Below, one piece after another: positions 53,326 to 62,534 of a stretch of DNA of 64,000 nt. Source of the stretch: Hyphomicrobium_A sp963759735 (GTDB lineage Bacteria > Pseudomonadota > Alphaproteobacteria > Rhizobiales > Hyphomicrobiaceae); the NCBI GenBank assembly GCA_963759735.1, contig CAVXAF010000006.1:39494-103493 (forward strand). Direction: 5' to 3'. The first letter of the stretch is position 1. Every line of letters starts with the position of its first letter. Made by a program: the position numbers and the translations under genes. Below the pieces are notes generated by a model. It was given only the letters and a program-made list of their open reading frames with translations, ran no database searches and was not told where the DNA came from.

Positions 53326-53931
53326 ATGACACGCAAAGTCTCCGGACCTGAAATCGAGCGCATCGTGCAGCTGCTGGGCCGCCTGCCGGGGCTTGGCCCC
53401 CGCTCGGCGCGCAAGGCGGCGCTGGCGCTCATCAAGCGGCGCAACGAACTGCTGGTGCCGCTGGCCGCAGCGCTCGCCGATGCAGTCGAGAAGATCGTCG
53501 AGTGCCCGAGCTGCGGAAATCTCGACACGGTCTCCCCGTGCAGCCTTTGCCAGGATCCGCGCCGCGACCGCACACTGATCATTGTCGTCGAGGAAGTCGG
53601 CGACCTGTGGGCGCTGGAGCGGGCCGCTGTCGCTAACGGCCTCTACCATATCCTGGGCGGACATCTGTCCCCGCTCGACGGCATCGGCCCTGACCGTCTC
53701 AACATTGCCCGTCTCGTGGAGCGCGCCGCGGCTGGCGAGGCACAGGAAATCATCCTGGCGCTGAATGCGACCGTCGAAGGCCAATCGACGGCGCACTACC
53801 TGACCGAGCAGCTGGCGCCCACGGGCATCGTCGTGTCGCGGCTAGCCCAAGGTGTGCCCGTCGGCGGCGAACTCGATTACCTCGATGAAGGCACGCTCGC
53901 GGCGGCCATCAAATCGCGTCGCCGGATGTAG
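53326..53931 (+). CDS. recR: Recombination mediator RecR
   Basis: 201 aa. Helix-hairpin-helix region L-P-G-L-G-P-R-S-A-R-K-A-A near the start, a zinc finger C-P-S-C-x-n-C-S-L-C, and the Toprim domain (I-I-V-V-E-E-V-G-D-L-W-A-L-E). With RecO it loads RecA at gaps and stalled forks. The usual upstream neighbours dnaX and ybaB are not present here; the 189 bp before it face the aldehyde dehydrogenase operon. Confidence 0.96.
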   Translation: MTRKVSGPEIERIVQLLGRLPGLGPRSARKAALALIKRRNELLVPLAAALADAVEKIVECPSCGNLDTVSPCSLCQDPRRDRTLIIVVEEVGDLWALERAAVANGLYHILGGHLSPLDGIGPDRLNIARLVERAAAGEAQEIILALNATVEGQSTAHYLTEQLAPTGIVVSRLAQGVPVGGELDYLDEGTLAAAIKSRRRM

Positions 53932-54078
53932 GGCACAAACGCTCCGATCACCCGAAAAAGCCGGTGATATCCCAAGAATACTGCCCGGCGACTCAGGAAA
54001 ACCGTTTTGCTTCTGGTATTGTGCGCATAGAGGGCGCTGCAACATATCCATCAACAGAGGCGCGCGCGTAGGGGCAAG

Positions 54079-56067
54079 ATGAGCGAGGATCGTCCGCAAC
54101 ATCCGGTTTCGGCCGAGTGGCGGTCGCGGCTGCTTGAGCTGCCGCGCCTCAATAAGCGCGTCATCTTGGTCGCCATCGACTTCCTGCTGCTCTCGCTGGC
54201 GCTGTGGATCGCCATATCGATCCGTTACAACACGGCCTTCGTCCCACCCGACTGGTTCATGGCGCTGGTGCTCATCAGCGGACCGTTCACGACGGTCATG
54301 ACCTTCGCGGTATCGGGGCTCTATCGCTTCGTGACGCGCTACCTCGGGTACCGCGGGCATACGCGCATCATCGGCTGCATCTGGCTGTCGGTGCTCATTT
54401 GGTCACTCGTCGTGCTCATGTCAGGGCAGATCGGTATCCCGCGCTCGGTGGTGCTCGGTTACGGCGTGCTGGCGACGCTGCTCATCGCCGGCAGCCGCGA
54501 AGTCGCCGCCATGCTGCTGGAAAGCGCCGGCATCAGGCTCGCCGAGCTGCCGACCAACCAAGAGCGTGCGCCGGTGATCATCTTCGGCGCCGGCCAGCTG
54601 GGCGTTCAGCTTGTCGAAGCTCTGCGGCGCGGCAACAGCCGCCAGGCCGTAGCCTTCTTCGATACCGAACCTTCGCTGTGGCGGCAGTACATCTCCGGCA
54701 TCAAAGTGCACCATCCCGAGAAACTTCCGCTGCTCATCGAACGCCATAAGGTGAAGGAAATTCTCGTCGCGCTGCCGGATGATCGGCGGCGCGAGCGTCG
54801 GCGCATCCTCAAGGATCTTCAGGAACTGCCGGTGGACGTGCTGATCCTGCCGGCCGTGGAGGACATCACTTCGGGCCGCGTCAGCGTCACCGACCTGCGC
54901 CGCGTGGAAGTGAACGATCTGCTGGGTCGCGACATGGTTCCGCCCAATGCCGAACTGCTGGCGCGCAAGACGCGCGACAAGTCGATCCTCGTCACGGGCG
55001 CCGGCGGCTCGATCGGCTCTGAACTGGTCCGCCAACTGCTAAAAAAGGGTCCACGCCGCATCGTGCTGTTTGATGTGTCGGAAGCCGCGCTCTATCAAAT
55101 CGAGGACGAGATCTCCGAGGCGGTGAAGGCCATGCGTCCGGAGCAAGCGCGACCCGAGATCGTCGGCGTGCTCGGCTCCGTGCTCGATAGCGCGCAGGTG
55201 CGCGAGACGCTGCTGCGCTACAACATCGAGGTGATCTACCACGCTGCCGCCTACAAGCACGTCCCGATCGTGGAGCAAAATCCAGTGTGCGGGCTGCAGA
55301 ACAATACGTTCGGCACGGCGGTGCTGGTCGAATGTGCCAAATCCGTCGGCGTCGAGACGTTCGTGCTCATCTCCACCGACAAAGCGGTGCGCCCGACCAA
55401 CATCATGGGGGCGAGCAAGCGTCTCGCCGAGCTGGTGCTGCAGGGCGCCGCAGCGAATGGCGGCCCGACGCTCTTCACCATGGTCCGCTTCGGCAACGTG
55501 CTCGACAGCTCCGGCTCGGTGGTCAAGAAGTTCCGGCGGCAGATCCGCGCCGGGGGTCCGGTGACGGTCACGCACCCCGACATCATCCGCTACTTCATGT
55601 CGATTCCCGAGGCCGCCGAGCTGGTGATCCAGGCGGGTGCCATGGCCGAGGGCGGCGATGTGTTCGTACTCGACATGGGTGAGCCGGTGCGCATCGACGA
55701 CTTGGCGCGGCTGATGGTGCGCCTCTCAGGCTTCGAGGTCAGAAGCCCTGAAAATCCCGATGGCGACATCACCATTGCCTATACGGGTCTTCGCTCGGGC
55801 GAGAAGCTCTATGAGGAGCTGCTGATCGGCGCCAATACCAAGGCCACCGAACATCCACGCATCTGGCGCTCGGACGAGCCTTTCCTCCCCTACGACGAAC
55901 TCACCAGAGAGCTCGAGATCCTCAAGGCGGCACTGGACGCGCGCGACTTCGACACGATGCAAGCCGTGCTGACGCGCAGTGTCGAGGGCTACCGCGCGCA
56001 ACAGTTGCTGCCGACCGAGGACGGCCCGCCGGGCGCCTGGTCGCCCCCGCCGCGGACACTGCACTGA
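54079..56067 (+). CDS. FlaA1/CapD-like nucleotide-sugar dehydratase, membrane form
   Basis: 662 aa. Four membrane helices in residues about 20-155 (V-A-I-D-F-L-L-L-S-L-A-L-W-I-A) anchor two Rossmann domains. The first has I-F-G-A-G-Q-L-G-V-Q-L. The second has V-T-G-A-G-G-S-I-G-S-E-L. The M-G-A-S-K-R-L-A-E catalytic segment, with Met instead of Tyr, is typical of 4,6-dehydratases such as PglF. It makes a UDP-4-keto-6-deoxy sugar for polysaccharide or glycan synthesis. A glycosyltransferase gene follows one base after its stop, supporting a glycan role. Confidence 0.92.
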   Translation: MSEDRPQHPVSAEWRSRLLELPRLNKRVILVAIDFLLLSLALWIAISIRYNTAFVPPDWFMALVLISGPFTTVMTFAVSGLYRFVTRYLGYRGHTRIIGCIWLSVLIWSLVVLMSGQIGIPRSVVLGYGVLATLLIAGSREVAAMLLESAGIRLAELPTNQERAPVIIFGAGQLGVQLVEALRRGNSRQAVAFFDTEPSLWRQYISGIKVHHPEKLPLLIERHKVKEILVALPDDRRRERRRILKDLQELPVDVLILPAVEDITSGRVSVTDLRRVEVNDLLGRDMVPPNAELLARKTRDKSILVTGAGGSIGSELVRQLLKKGPRRIVLFDVSEAALYQIEDEISEAVKAMRPEQARPEIVGVLGSVLDSAQVRETLLRYNIEVIYHAAAYKHVPIVEQNPVCGLQNNTFGTAVLVECAKSVGVETFVLISTDKAVRPTNIMGASKRLAELVLQGAAANGGPTLFTMVRFGNVLDSSGSVVKKFRRQIRAGGPVTVTHPDIIRYFMSIPEAAELVIQAGAMAEGGDVFVLDMGEPVRIDDLARLMVRLSGFEVRSPENPDGDITIAYTGLRSGEKLYEELLIGANTKATEHPRIWRSDEPFLPYDELTRELEILKAALDARDFDTMQAVLTRSVEGYRAQQLLPTEDGPPGAWSPPPRTLH

Positions 56068-56068
56068 C

Positions 56069-57208
56069 ATGGCGATGCCCGCCTCAGCATCGGCGCCGGC
56101 GGCGCAACGGATTGCCTTCGTGTGCCTCGGCGGCACGCCGCTGCAACAACTGCGCGATCTGTTGCTCGGCGAGGTGCTGTCGCTGGGCCATCAGGTTCTC
56201 GTCGTGGCGCCCGAGCTGACCGCGATGCAAGCGCGCTCTCTGACTGCAATGGGTGTCGAACACACGCGCTTTGCGCCCGAGGCGAGCGGCCTGAAGCTAT
56301 TTGCCGATTGGAAAGCTATCGGGGCTGTGAAGCAGGCGCTGGCCGATTGGTCGCCGAACATGGTGGTCGCATGCGGCGGTCAGACGATGGTGTACGGCGC
56401 GCTGGCAGCCAAGGGTGCTGGCGTCGGCCGCATCGTGCTGGTGGTCGACGGATTGCCCGAGCATCGCTTTGCCGGCGAACTTGCCGCCGACGAGATGCCC
56501 GCCTGGCGCTACGGGCAGGCGCTGCGCAACGCCGACGAGGCGGTGTTCCACAATCGCGACGATCTCGCCCTGCTGAAAAAAATGGGCGTCGTGCCAAACG
56601 CTCTTCCAGTCAACATCGTGCCCGGCGCCGGGGTTGATCTGGAACGCCATCCGGCCCTGCCATTGCCGTCGGTCGGCCAGGGTCTCGTCTTCCTGATGAT
56701 TGCCGGCCTCGATCGCCGGCGCGGAATCATGGAGTATTGCGCGGCTGCAGCGGCGCTGCGCCAGCGCTCGCCGTCATCCAGGTTCATGCTCGCGGTATTG
56801 CCCGAAGAGGGCGCCAAGGCGATCGACATCGCCGATCTCGCCTTGCGCTCGGACGTCGAATATCTCGGCATCGCGGATGCACATTGCGATCTGATAAAAG
56901 AAGCCCATGTTTTCGTCTATCCGGCCTATGCCGAGGGCATGCCGCAGCCGTTGCTGGAGGCCATGGCCGCCGGGCGTCCAATCCTCACCACCGACGTTCC
57001 CGGCTGTCGCGAAACGGTGGATGAGCGCGTCAACGGTTGTCTCGTTGCCCCGCGCGATGCCGACGCGCTCGCCGAAGCGATGGAAAGCTTCTTGAGGCGC
57101 CCAGATCTCATACCCGCAATGGCGCGGGCGAGCCGCGCGAAGGTCGAGCGCTTCGCGACGGCTGCGGCGGTCAGGCGTTCGATGATGGACGTGTTGCAGG
57201 TTGGCTAG
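56069..57208 (+). CDS. Family 4 glycosyltransferase
   Basis: 379 aa GT-B enzyme. The N-terminal acceptor domain has L-G-G-T-P-L-Q-Q-L and V-L-V-V-A-P-E-L. The C-terminal donor domain has A-Y-A-E-G-M-P-Q-P-L-L-E-A-M-A-A-G-R-P-I-L-T-T-D-V-P-G-C-R-E, diagnostic of GT4. Probably transfers the sugar made by the adjacent dehydratase or a related one; donor is not assignable. The start is ATG 56069. Its 3' end overlaps the convergent RimB-like gene by 38 bp. Confidence 0.9.
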   Translation: MAMPASASAPAAQRIAFVCLGGTPLQQLRDLLLGEVLSLGHQVLVVAPELTAMQARSLTAMGVEHTRFAPEASGLKLFADWKAIGAVKQALADWSPNMVVACGGQTMVYGALAAKGAGVGRIVLVVDGLPEHRFAGELAADEMPAWRYGQALRNADEAVFHNRDDLALLKKMGVVPNALPVNIVPGAGVDLERHPALPLPSVGQGLVFLMIAGLDRRRGIMEYCAAAAALRQRSPSSRFMLAVLPEEGAKAIDIADLALRSDVEYLGIADAHCDLIKEAHVFVYPAYAEGMPQPLLEAMAAGRPILTTDVPGCRETVDERVNGCLVAPRDADALAEAMESFLRRPDLIPAMARASRAKVERFATAAAVRRSMMDVLQVG

Positions 57209-57674
57209 GCCGGCCGTGTGTCTCGTATAGCTCGTAGCTGAGGCGCGGCTGGCGAAACGCGGTGGCGCAATCAACCAGCATGTCGGAGCGGATGGCTTGG
57301 CGTCCGATGAGCATCCGGGACGTCATGTGCTCACGGTTGGTCAGCGTGACCTCGATAGGCCATTGCCGTTCGGCGATGCTGAGGATTGTCCTGATAACGT
57401 AGCGCAACTCGCTTACGCCATTGGAGCTGATCACCTCGCGGCGATCTATGACCTCGGCCGACGCCTCGACCTCCAGTTCGCCATCCGGGCTCGGGCGCAC
57501 CGAAAAGCGCACTTGCGGTCGTTTGTCGGGACCGTAAGCCTCGATGAAATGGGTGTGCAGGGCGGATGTTTTGGCGCCGGTATCGATTTTGGCCTTCAGA
57601 GCCGGCAAGCCGAGCTCAGGCAGGGCGATCCATTCCTGCCAGCCGACGATGAGGCGAGACGGACCTGAAAGCAT
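57171..57674 (-). CDS. RimB-like retropepsin-type aspartic protease
   Basis: 167 aa of the PF05618 group, sometimes called ATP-dependent Zn protease family. The retropepsin-like active-site sequence is I-D-T-G-A-K-T-S-A-L-H. G-W-Q-E-W-I-A-L-P-E-L precedes it and M-L-I-G-R-Q-A-I follows. Members related to RimB process poly-glutamate tails added by RimK-type ligases in some bacteria. No rimK is nearby, so the partner is unknown. The name is tentative. Confidence 0.82.
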   Translation of the reverse strand: MLSGPSRLIVGWQEWIALPELGLPALKAKIDTGAKTSALHTHFIEAYGPDKRPQVRFSVRPSPDGELEVEASAEVIDRREVISSNGVSELRYVIRTILSIAERQWPIEVTLTNREHMTSRMLIGRQAIRSDMLVDCATAFRQPRLSYELYETHGRPSQPATRPSSNA

Positions 57675-57881
57675 TGCAGTTGCCTTCCTGACAAACCTGC
57701 GAGGCCGTGATGCTAACGCGTCCAGGTGAATTACGCATTAGTTCCGTGCAGAGTTCCGTTGACGCGGCCGCCGGGGCGCGCATGCTAGGCCTCAAATCTG
57801 CTCATTTCATTGCCGTTGATCTGAGCCGGCGTTGGTCACTGCGGCAGCCCTTGGGCTCGCGATGCCTAGAGGAGACGTAGC

Positions 57882-58199
57882 ATGAGCATGAAACTGCCCC
57901 TTGCCGCGGCATTGATCGGCTTGCTGCCCGTGGTGGTGGTCGGTCCCGGCTATGCCGCCGAGCCCCCGCCCGTCGATCCCGGAATGGCAGCCGAGCCGGC
58001 CGATCCTGATGCGGCGCCCTACCCCCCGGACGGCGTCACCGACCCAAACGTCGATTACCCAACGGACGGCACCGAAGGAACCGACCAAGGCGAGGCCGGC
58101 GTTGATGGACCCGCGCCGCCCGCCGCCGACGCGCCCGCGCCCCCGGCCGGCGATGCGCCCGCGCCGCCGGCCGCCCCCGCGCTGCCTGCAAAACCGTAG
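57882..58199 (+). CDS. Small exported Pro/Ala/Asp-rich protein
   Basis: 105 aa. Signal peptide (L-I-G-L-L-P-V-V-V-V-G-P-G-Y-A), then a mature part of mostly Pro, Ala, Asp and Gly, including repeated A-P-A-P-P-A blocks, with no cysteine. Likely an extended, disordered periplasmic or surface spacer. GAGGAGA precedes the ATG. Function unknown. Confidence 0.6.
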   Translation: MSMKLPLAAALIGLLPVVVVGPGYAAEPPPVDPGMAAEPADPDAAPYPPDGVTDPNVDYPTDGTEGTDQGEAGVDGPAPPAADAPAPPAGDAPAPPAAPALPAKP

Positions 58200-58280
58200 C
58201 CGGGTCTTAGAGGCCGGCAAAGTCCGTGCAGCGACGGCGATGCGATTGACCACATCGCCCGACTTTCCTATTCCAGGCTT

Positions 58281-58793
58281 ATGGCCATACTGCCCATTGT
58301 AACGCTCCCGGACCCAATCCTGCGCAAGCTCTCGGCACCCGTCGAGCGCGTCGACGACGCGCTGCGCCAATTGGCCGACGACATGCTGGAGACGATGTAC
58401 GCGGCGCCGGGCGTCGGACTGGCCGCGGTGCAGATAGGCGTGCCGCGACGGCTGGTGGTGCTCGACGTTGCCGACGAGGACGAGGTCCCGCATCCGCTGG
58501 TGCTCATCAATCCGGAGATCGTAGTGCTCGGGGCCGAGACGCGGGTGCATGAGGAAGGGTGTCTGTCGATCCCCGACTTCCGCATTGAGATCGAGCGGCC
58601 TTCGAGCCTCAGTCTGCGTTATACTGATCGCGACGGAAAGTTGCGCGAGATGGAAGCCGCGGGCCTCCTGGCGACGGCTATTCAGCACGAAGTCAATCAC
58701 CTCGACGGCAAGCTCATCATCGACTTCCTCTCGCCGCTGAAGCGCGACATCGTTGTGCGCAAATTCAAGAAACAAGCGCGGGCGACCACGTGA
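58281..58793 (+). CDS. def: Peptide deformylase
   Basis: 170 aa metalloenzyme removing the formyl group from nascent proteins. All three PDF motifs are present: G-V-G-L-A-A-V-Q-I-G, E-E-G-C-L-S-I-P and Q-H-E-V-N-H-L-D. Its N-terminal P-D-P-I-L-R-K is typical. First gene of the def-fmt-truA group, 41 bp before fmt, so the pair sets and removes N-formyl-methionine. Confidence 0.97.
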   Translation: MAILPIVTLPDPILRKLSAPVERVDDALRQLADDMLETMYAAPGVGLAAVQIGVPRRLVVLDVADEDEVPHPLVLINPEIVVLGAETRVHEEGCLSIPDFRIEIERPSSLSLRYTDRDGKLREMEAAGLLATAIQHEVNHLDGKLIIDFLSPLKRDIVVRKFKKQARATT

Positions 58794-58834
58794 GGCACTC
58801 TGCGGCACTCCTCCAGCGCTTCGGCCGATAGCCC

Positions 58835-59764
58835 ATGTCCCTGCGCATCGTCTTCATGGGAACGCCCGACTTTGCGGTGCCGACGCTCGCAGAGATCGTC
58901 GGCGCTGGGCATGAGGTCGTGGCTGCATATTCGCAGCCGGCGCGCGCCGCCGGACGCGGCATGGCCGAGCGCAAGTCGCCGGTGCAGAGCTTCGCGGAAA
59001 CCTCGGGCATACCGGTGCTAACCCCGCAGACGATGAAAGACGCCGAGCCGCAGGCGGTGTTCGCCGCACACGGCGCCGATGCGGCGGTCGTCGTCGCCTA
59101 CGGCCTGCTGCTGCCGATGGCAGTGCTCGCGGCCCCCCGTCTCGGCTGCTTCAACCTGCATGCGTCGGCGCTGCCCCGCTGGCGCGGCGCGGCGCCAATC
59201 CAGCGCGCCATCATGGCCGGTGATGCGGAGACGGCGGTCATGGCAATGCGTATGGAGCAGGGGCTCGATACGGGCCCGGTGTGTCTGGGGGAGCAGGTGG
59301 CGATCGGCGCCGACGAAACGGCGGGCGAACTCCACGATGCGCTCGCGCAGCGCGGCGCCTCGTTGATGGTCCGGGCCCTAGCGGCGCTCGAGCGCGGCAC
59401 GCTGGACTGCCGGCCGCAAGCGAGCGACGGCGTCACCTATGCGCGCAAGATCGACAAGGCGGAAGCGCGCATTGATTTCACGCGCGATGGGCGCGACGTG
59501 CACAATCTCATCCGCGGCCTGTCGCCGTTTCCCGGCGCCTGGTTCGAGATCGGCGCGGAAGGCAAATCAGAACGCATCAAGGTGCTGCGCGCTGCGCGCG
59601 CCGAGGGGCGAGGCAAGCCGGGCGAGGTGCTGGACGATCGGCTGACGGTCGCCTGCGGGACGGGCGCCGTTCGCTTCATCGAATTGCAGCGCGCGGGCAA
59701 GAAACCCATGGCGGCGGCGGAAGTCCTGCGCGGCTTTCCGATACCGTGCGGCACGCGCCTCTAA
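58835..59764 (+). CDS. fmt: Methionyl-tRNA formyltransferase
   Basis: 309 aa. N-terminal I-V-F-M-G-T-P-D-F-A-V-P, substrate-site N-L-H-A-S-A-L-P-R-W-R-G-A-A-P-I-Q-R-A, and D-T-G-P-V-C-L-G support the assignment. It formylates initiator Met-tRNA with 10-formyl-THF. The C-terminal OB-like domain is complete. Partner of def. A small exported gene separates it from truA. Confidence 0.97.
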   Translation: MSLRIVFMGTPDFAVPTLAEIVGAGHEVVAAYSQPARAAGRGMAERKSPVQSFAETSGIPVLTPQTMKDAEPQAVFAAHGADAAVVVAYGLLLPMAVLAAPRLGCFNLHASALPRWRGAAPIQRAIMAGDAETAVMAMRMEQGLDTGPVCLGEQVAIGADETAGELHDALAQRGASLMVRALAALERGTLDCRPQASDGVTYARKIDKAEARIDFTRDGRDVHNLIRGLSPFPGAWFEIGAEGKSERIKVLRAARAEGRGKPGEVLDDRLTVACGTGAVRFIELQRAGKKPMAAAEVLRGFPIPCGTRL

Positions 59765-59869
59765 AATGCGCCACACCGCTAACCACGGCACCGCCTTGAA
59801 GGTTGACGTTGCAGGCAACCGCTGTAAGGGTTGATTAGGCATTAACAGTGCGTTGCCGGGAGTTGCTGA

Positions 59870-60133
59870 ATGCGTTTCTTAGCCCTTTTCGGGTTGCTCG
59901 CCGTGGCCGGCCCGCCAGCGTTTGCCGAGCAGCCGCACACGACGCGCATCGAGACGCGCCCGTATTACGGGGCCGTCGTGACCATCGAACACGGAGTGCG
60001 CGTTTACCGCCCCGTACCCCCGACCACGCATCTGATCGTCAACCCGGACGCCGCCACGCCGCTCGAACTCGACCTGGGTGACGGCGCCACGATCCGACGT
60101 TCCCCGTACGGCGCGGCGACGGACGGCCGCTGA
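59870..60133 (+). CDS. Small exported hypothetical protein between fmt and truA
   Basis: 87 aa. Signal peptide (F-L-A-L-F-G-L-L-A-V-A-G-P-P-A-F-A) and a ~68-residue mature part with Arg/Pro/Tyr and no cysteine (Y-Y-G-A-V-V-T-I-E-H-G-V-R-V-Y-R-P-V-P-P). Not recognised. It lies where fmt and truA are usually adjacent, so it may be an insertion in an old operon. Confidence 0.55.
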   Translation: MRFLALFGLLAVAGPPAFAEQPHTTRIETRPYYGAVVTIEHGVRVYRPVPPTTHLIVNPDAATPLELDLGDGATIRRSPYGAATDGR

Positions 60134-60219
60134 GGCGCGCCTTGAGGAACGCTTGAGAGCGCCTCGCCGGGCGGCTAGGGATGGCGGCGCGCAGTTCGTC
60201 ACGCCAACCCGCAGTGCCA

Positions 60220-61002
60220 ATGGCCCGTTATCGCATAACCATCGAATATGACGGCGCGCCGTTTCTGGGCTGGCAACGGCAGGCGGAAGGCGCGTCGGTC
60301 CAGGGTGCATTGGAAGATGCGCTGTTCCGCTTCAGCGGCGAGACCGTCAGCGTGCGCGGCGCCGGCCGCACCGATTCAGGCGTGCATGCGACCGGGCAGG
60401 TCGCTCATTTCGATCTCGCCAAAGCGTGGGAGCCGTTCCGCATCCGCGAGGCGTTGAACTTCCACCTGCGGCCAGCGCCGGTGGCGGTGATCGACTGCGA
60501 GGAGGTGGCGGCCGATTTCGATGCCCGCTACAGCGCTACGGCGCGACATTATCGCTATCGCATCCTGATGCGCCGCGCCCCGCCGGCGCTCGAACGCGGC
60601 CGCGTGTGGTGGTTGCCGATGGCGCTCGATGCAGGGTCCATGCACGATGCCGCGCAAGCGCTGATCGGCAAGCACGACTTCACCACCTTCAGGGCCGCGC
60701 AATGCCAGGCCAACTCGCCGCTGCGCACGCTCGATCGGCTGGACGTATCGCGCTACGCCGATGAGATCGTCATCGAGGCCTCGGCGCGCTCCTTCCTGCA
60801 CAATCAGGTGCGCTCCATGGTGGGCAGCCTGAAACTGGTTGGCGAGGGCAAGTGGCGTGTATCCGAGCTCAAGGCGGCGCTAGAAGCCCGCGATCGATCG
60901 GCGTGCGGCCCCGTGGCGGCGGCGTGCGGCCTCTACCTCGCCCGAGTCGAGTACGGCCAGGACGGTGCCGCAAACCAGGAGCCGACGCAGGACGGCGAGT
61001 GA
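60220..61002 (+). CDS. truA: tRNA pseudouridine(38-40) synthase
   Basis: 260 aa. N-terminal Y-D-G-A-P-F-L-G-W-Q-R and the catalytic Asp in G-A-G-R-T-D-S-G-V-H. F-L-H-N-Q-V-R-S-M-V-G near the C-terminus is family-typical. Modifies U38-U40 in the anticodon arm. An ATG at 60181 gives a 13-residue extension; the methionine of M-A-R-Y-R-I-T is preferred. Confidence 0.96.
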   Translation: MARYRITIEYDGAPFLGWQRQAEGASVQGALEDALFRFSGETVSVRGAGRTDSGVHATGQVAHFDLAKAWEPFRIREALNFHLRPAPVAVIDCEEVAADFDARYSATARHYRYRILMRRAPPALERGRVWWLPMALDAGSMHDAAQALIGKHDFTTFRAAQCQANSPLRTLDRLDVSRYADEIVIEASARSFLHNQVRSMVGSLKLVGEGKWRVSELKAALEARDRSACGPVAAACGLYLARVEYGQDGAANQEPTQDGE

Positions 61003-61038
61003 GCCGGTGTTGGCGCACGGCTCTTATCGAGCGCCCCC

Positions 61039-61065
61039 CGCCGCCTCCCTCGTACGCAGGCGGCG
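61039..61065. terminator. Convergent hairpin between truA and folE
   Basis: CGCCGCCT and AGGCGGCG form an 8-bp stem with an 11-base loop in the 64-bp gap between the two stops. No T-run on either strand, so it is at best a weak bidirectional terminator. Confidence 0.35.
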
Positions 61066-61066
61066 A

Positions 61067-61681
61067 TCACTCTATGATCGACAGGAATTCCTGGCGCGTC
61101 ACGGGGTTGTCGCGGAACACTCCGAGCATGCGGCTGGTCACCAGATCCGTACCCGGCTTCATGATACCGCGCGCTGTCATGCAGAAGTGCTCAGCCTTGA
61201 GCACGACGCCCACGCCCTGCGGCTGCAGCACCGTCTCGATGGCATTGGCGATCTGCGCCGTCATCTTCTCCTGGATCTGCAGGCGCTTGGCGTACACCTC
61301 GACGACGCGCGCTAGCTTGGAAATGCCGACGACGCGCCCATTCGGGATGTAGGCGATCCAGGCACGGCCGATGATCGGCGCCATGTGGTGTTCGCAATGG
61401 CTTTCGAACCGGATGCCGCGCAGGACGATCATCTCGTCGTAGCCCTCGGTCTCCTCGAAGGTTGTCGACAGGATATCGACCGGGTCCTCGTGGTAGCCGC
61501 GAAAATACTCCTCGAACGCCTTGGTGACCCGTTTTGGAGTGTCGCGCAGGCCGTCGCGGTCCGGATCTTCGCCCGTCCATCGCAGCATCGTGCGCACGGC
61601 GGCCTCGACTTCCGAGCGGCTGGGGCGATCGTCAGACTGATCCACGGCGGTCTCTTTGTTTTGCTTGTTCTGCTTCTGCAC
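61067..61681 (-). CDS. folE: GTP cyclohydrolase I
   Basis: 204 aa, GTG start. Converts GTP to dihydroneopterin triphosphate, first step of folate synthesis. Zinc and active-site region E-S-H-C-E-H-H-M-A-P-I-I-G-R-A, P-N-G-R-V-V-G-I-S-K, and E-H-F-C-M-T-A-R-G-I near the C-terminus are typical of the type IA enzyme. The N-terminal ~20 residues are polar (Q-K-Q-N-K-Q-N-K) and not conserved. Confidence 0.97.
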   Translation of the reverse strand: MQKQNKQNKETAVDQSDDRPSRSEVEAAVRTMLRWTGEDPDRDGLRDTPKRVTKAFEEYFRGYHEDPVDILSTTFEETEGYDEMIVLRGIRFESHCEHHMAPIIGRAWIAYIPNGRVVGISKLARVVEVYAKRLQIQEKMTAQIANAIETVLQPQGVGVVLKAEHFCMTARGIMKPGTDLVTSRMLGVFRDNPVTRQEFLSIIE

Positions 61682-61985
61682 GGCGGTCTCTACCGGTTAG
61701 GGGCGGCTCTTATAGGTTCGGGCCAATGGGGACAATTAGCTATGACGCGGCAGCATAACGCAATCGGTTGTCCTTTTGCTCACCGGGCACTGATGCCCGT
61801 CATATGGGGGCCTGACGGCGCCGTCCAAGGCATAGCTGCGCCGCCGCGACCAGAACGGAGGTATCCGCGTCCGCTCCTTCTGGCCAGTGTACGGTGCAAC
61901 AGAGCGGCCACGCCGGATGGAAAATCGTCGGTGCGGCCGGAAGCCGGGCAGCGGCCCCGCGGCTGGCGGTGCTAAGTTCTCTGCC
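61682..61985. other. Gene-free divergent region between folE and pagL
   Basis: 304 bp carrying the two outward promoters. The only structure I see is a short hairpin, CGGGCA/TGCCCG at 61784-61799. No ORF of substance, no tRNA and no riboswitch pattern recognised. Confidence 0.4.
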
Positions 61986-62534
61986 ATGCCAATCTTGCGC
62001 GTAACATTGCTGCTTGTGCTTGCCGCCCTTCTGGTGGTTCAGCCGGAGTGCGCATATGCCGGGCCCTTCATAGATGAGCTGAAGATCGGCGTGCTGTGGC
62101 ACGACACGCCTGGGCTGTGGAGCGGCTTCCAGGCCGAGCCGAATTCCGCCGACGTCAACATCGAAGCGCTGCTGTCGCCGTCGGTCGCCTTCCTCGGCGG
62201 CACGATCCGTCCAGCGCTCGGTGCTTCGATCAGCGGCGTCGGCGCGACCAGCGACGTGTACGTCGATGCACGCTGGCAGTACGAGACGCCGTCGGGTGTC
62301 TTCTTTGGGCTAGGTCTTGGTGCAGCCGTGCATGACGGGCAGTTGCAGCTTGAAGATTGGGATCGCAAGGCGCTCGGGTCGCGCGTTCTTTTTCATATCC
62401 CTGCCGAGGTCGGTATCCGCTTCGACGACCACAATAGCCTGTCGGTATATTTCGAGCACATGTCGAACGCTTATACCGTTTCTCCAAACGAAGGCATGGA
62501 CCGGCTCGGCGTTCGCTACGGGTATCGCTTCTAA
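61986..62534 (+). CDS. pagL: PagL-like lipid A 3-O-deacylase (acyloxyacyl hydrolase family)
   Basis: 182 aa outer-membrane barrel with a signal peptide (V-T-L-L-L-V-L-A-A-L-L-V-V-Q-P). The catalytic His and Ser lie in F-E-H-M-S-N-A, the PagL active-site motif. The protein starts its barrel with L-K-I-G-V-L-W-H-D and ends in a strand with a terminal Phe (R-Y-G-Y-R-F), the signal for BAM-mediated insertion. It would trim lipid A and alter its inflammatory and permeability properties. The Lpt genes in this window export the substrate. Confidence 0.85.
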   Translation: MPILRVTLLLVLAALLVVQPECAYAGPFIDELKIGVLWHDTPGLWSGFQAEPNSADVNIEALLSPSVAFLGGTIRPALGASISGVGATSDVYVDARWQYETPSGVFFGLGLGAAVHDGQLQLEDWDRKALGSRVLFHIPAEVGIRFDDHNSLSVYFEHMSNAYTVSPNEGMDRLGVRYGYRF

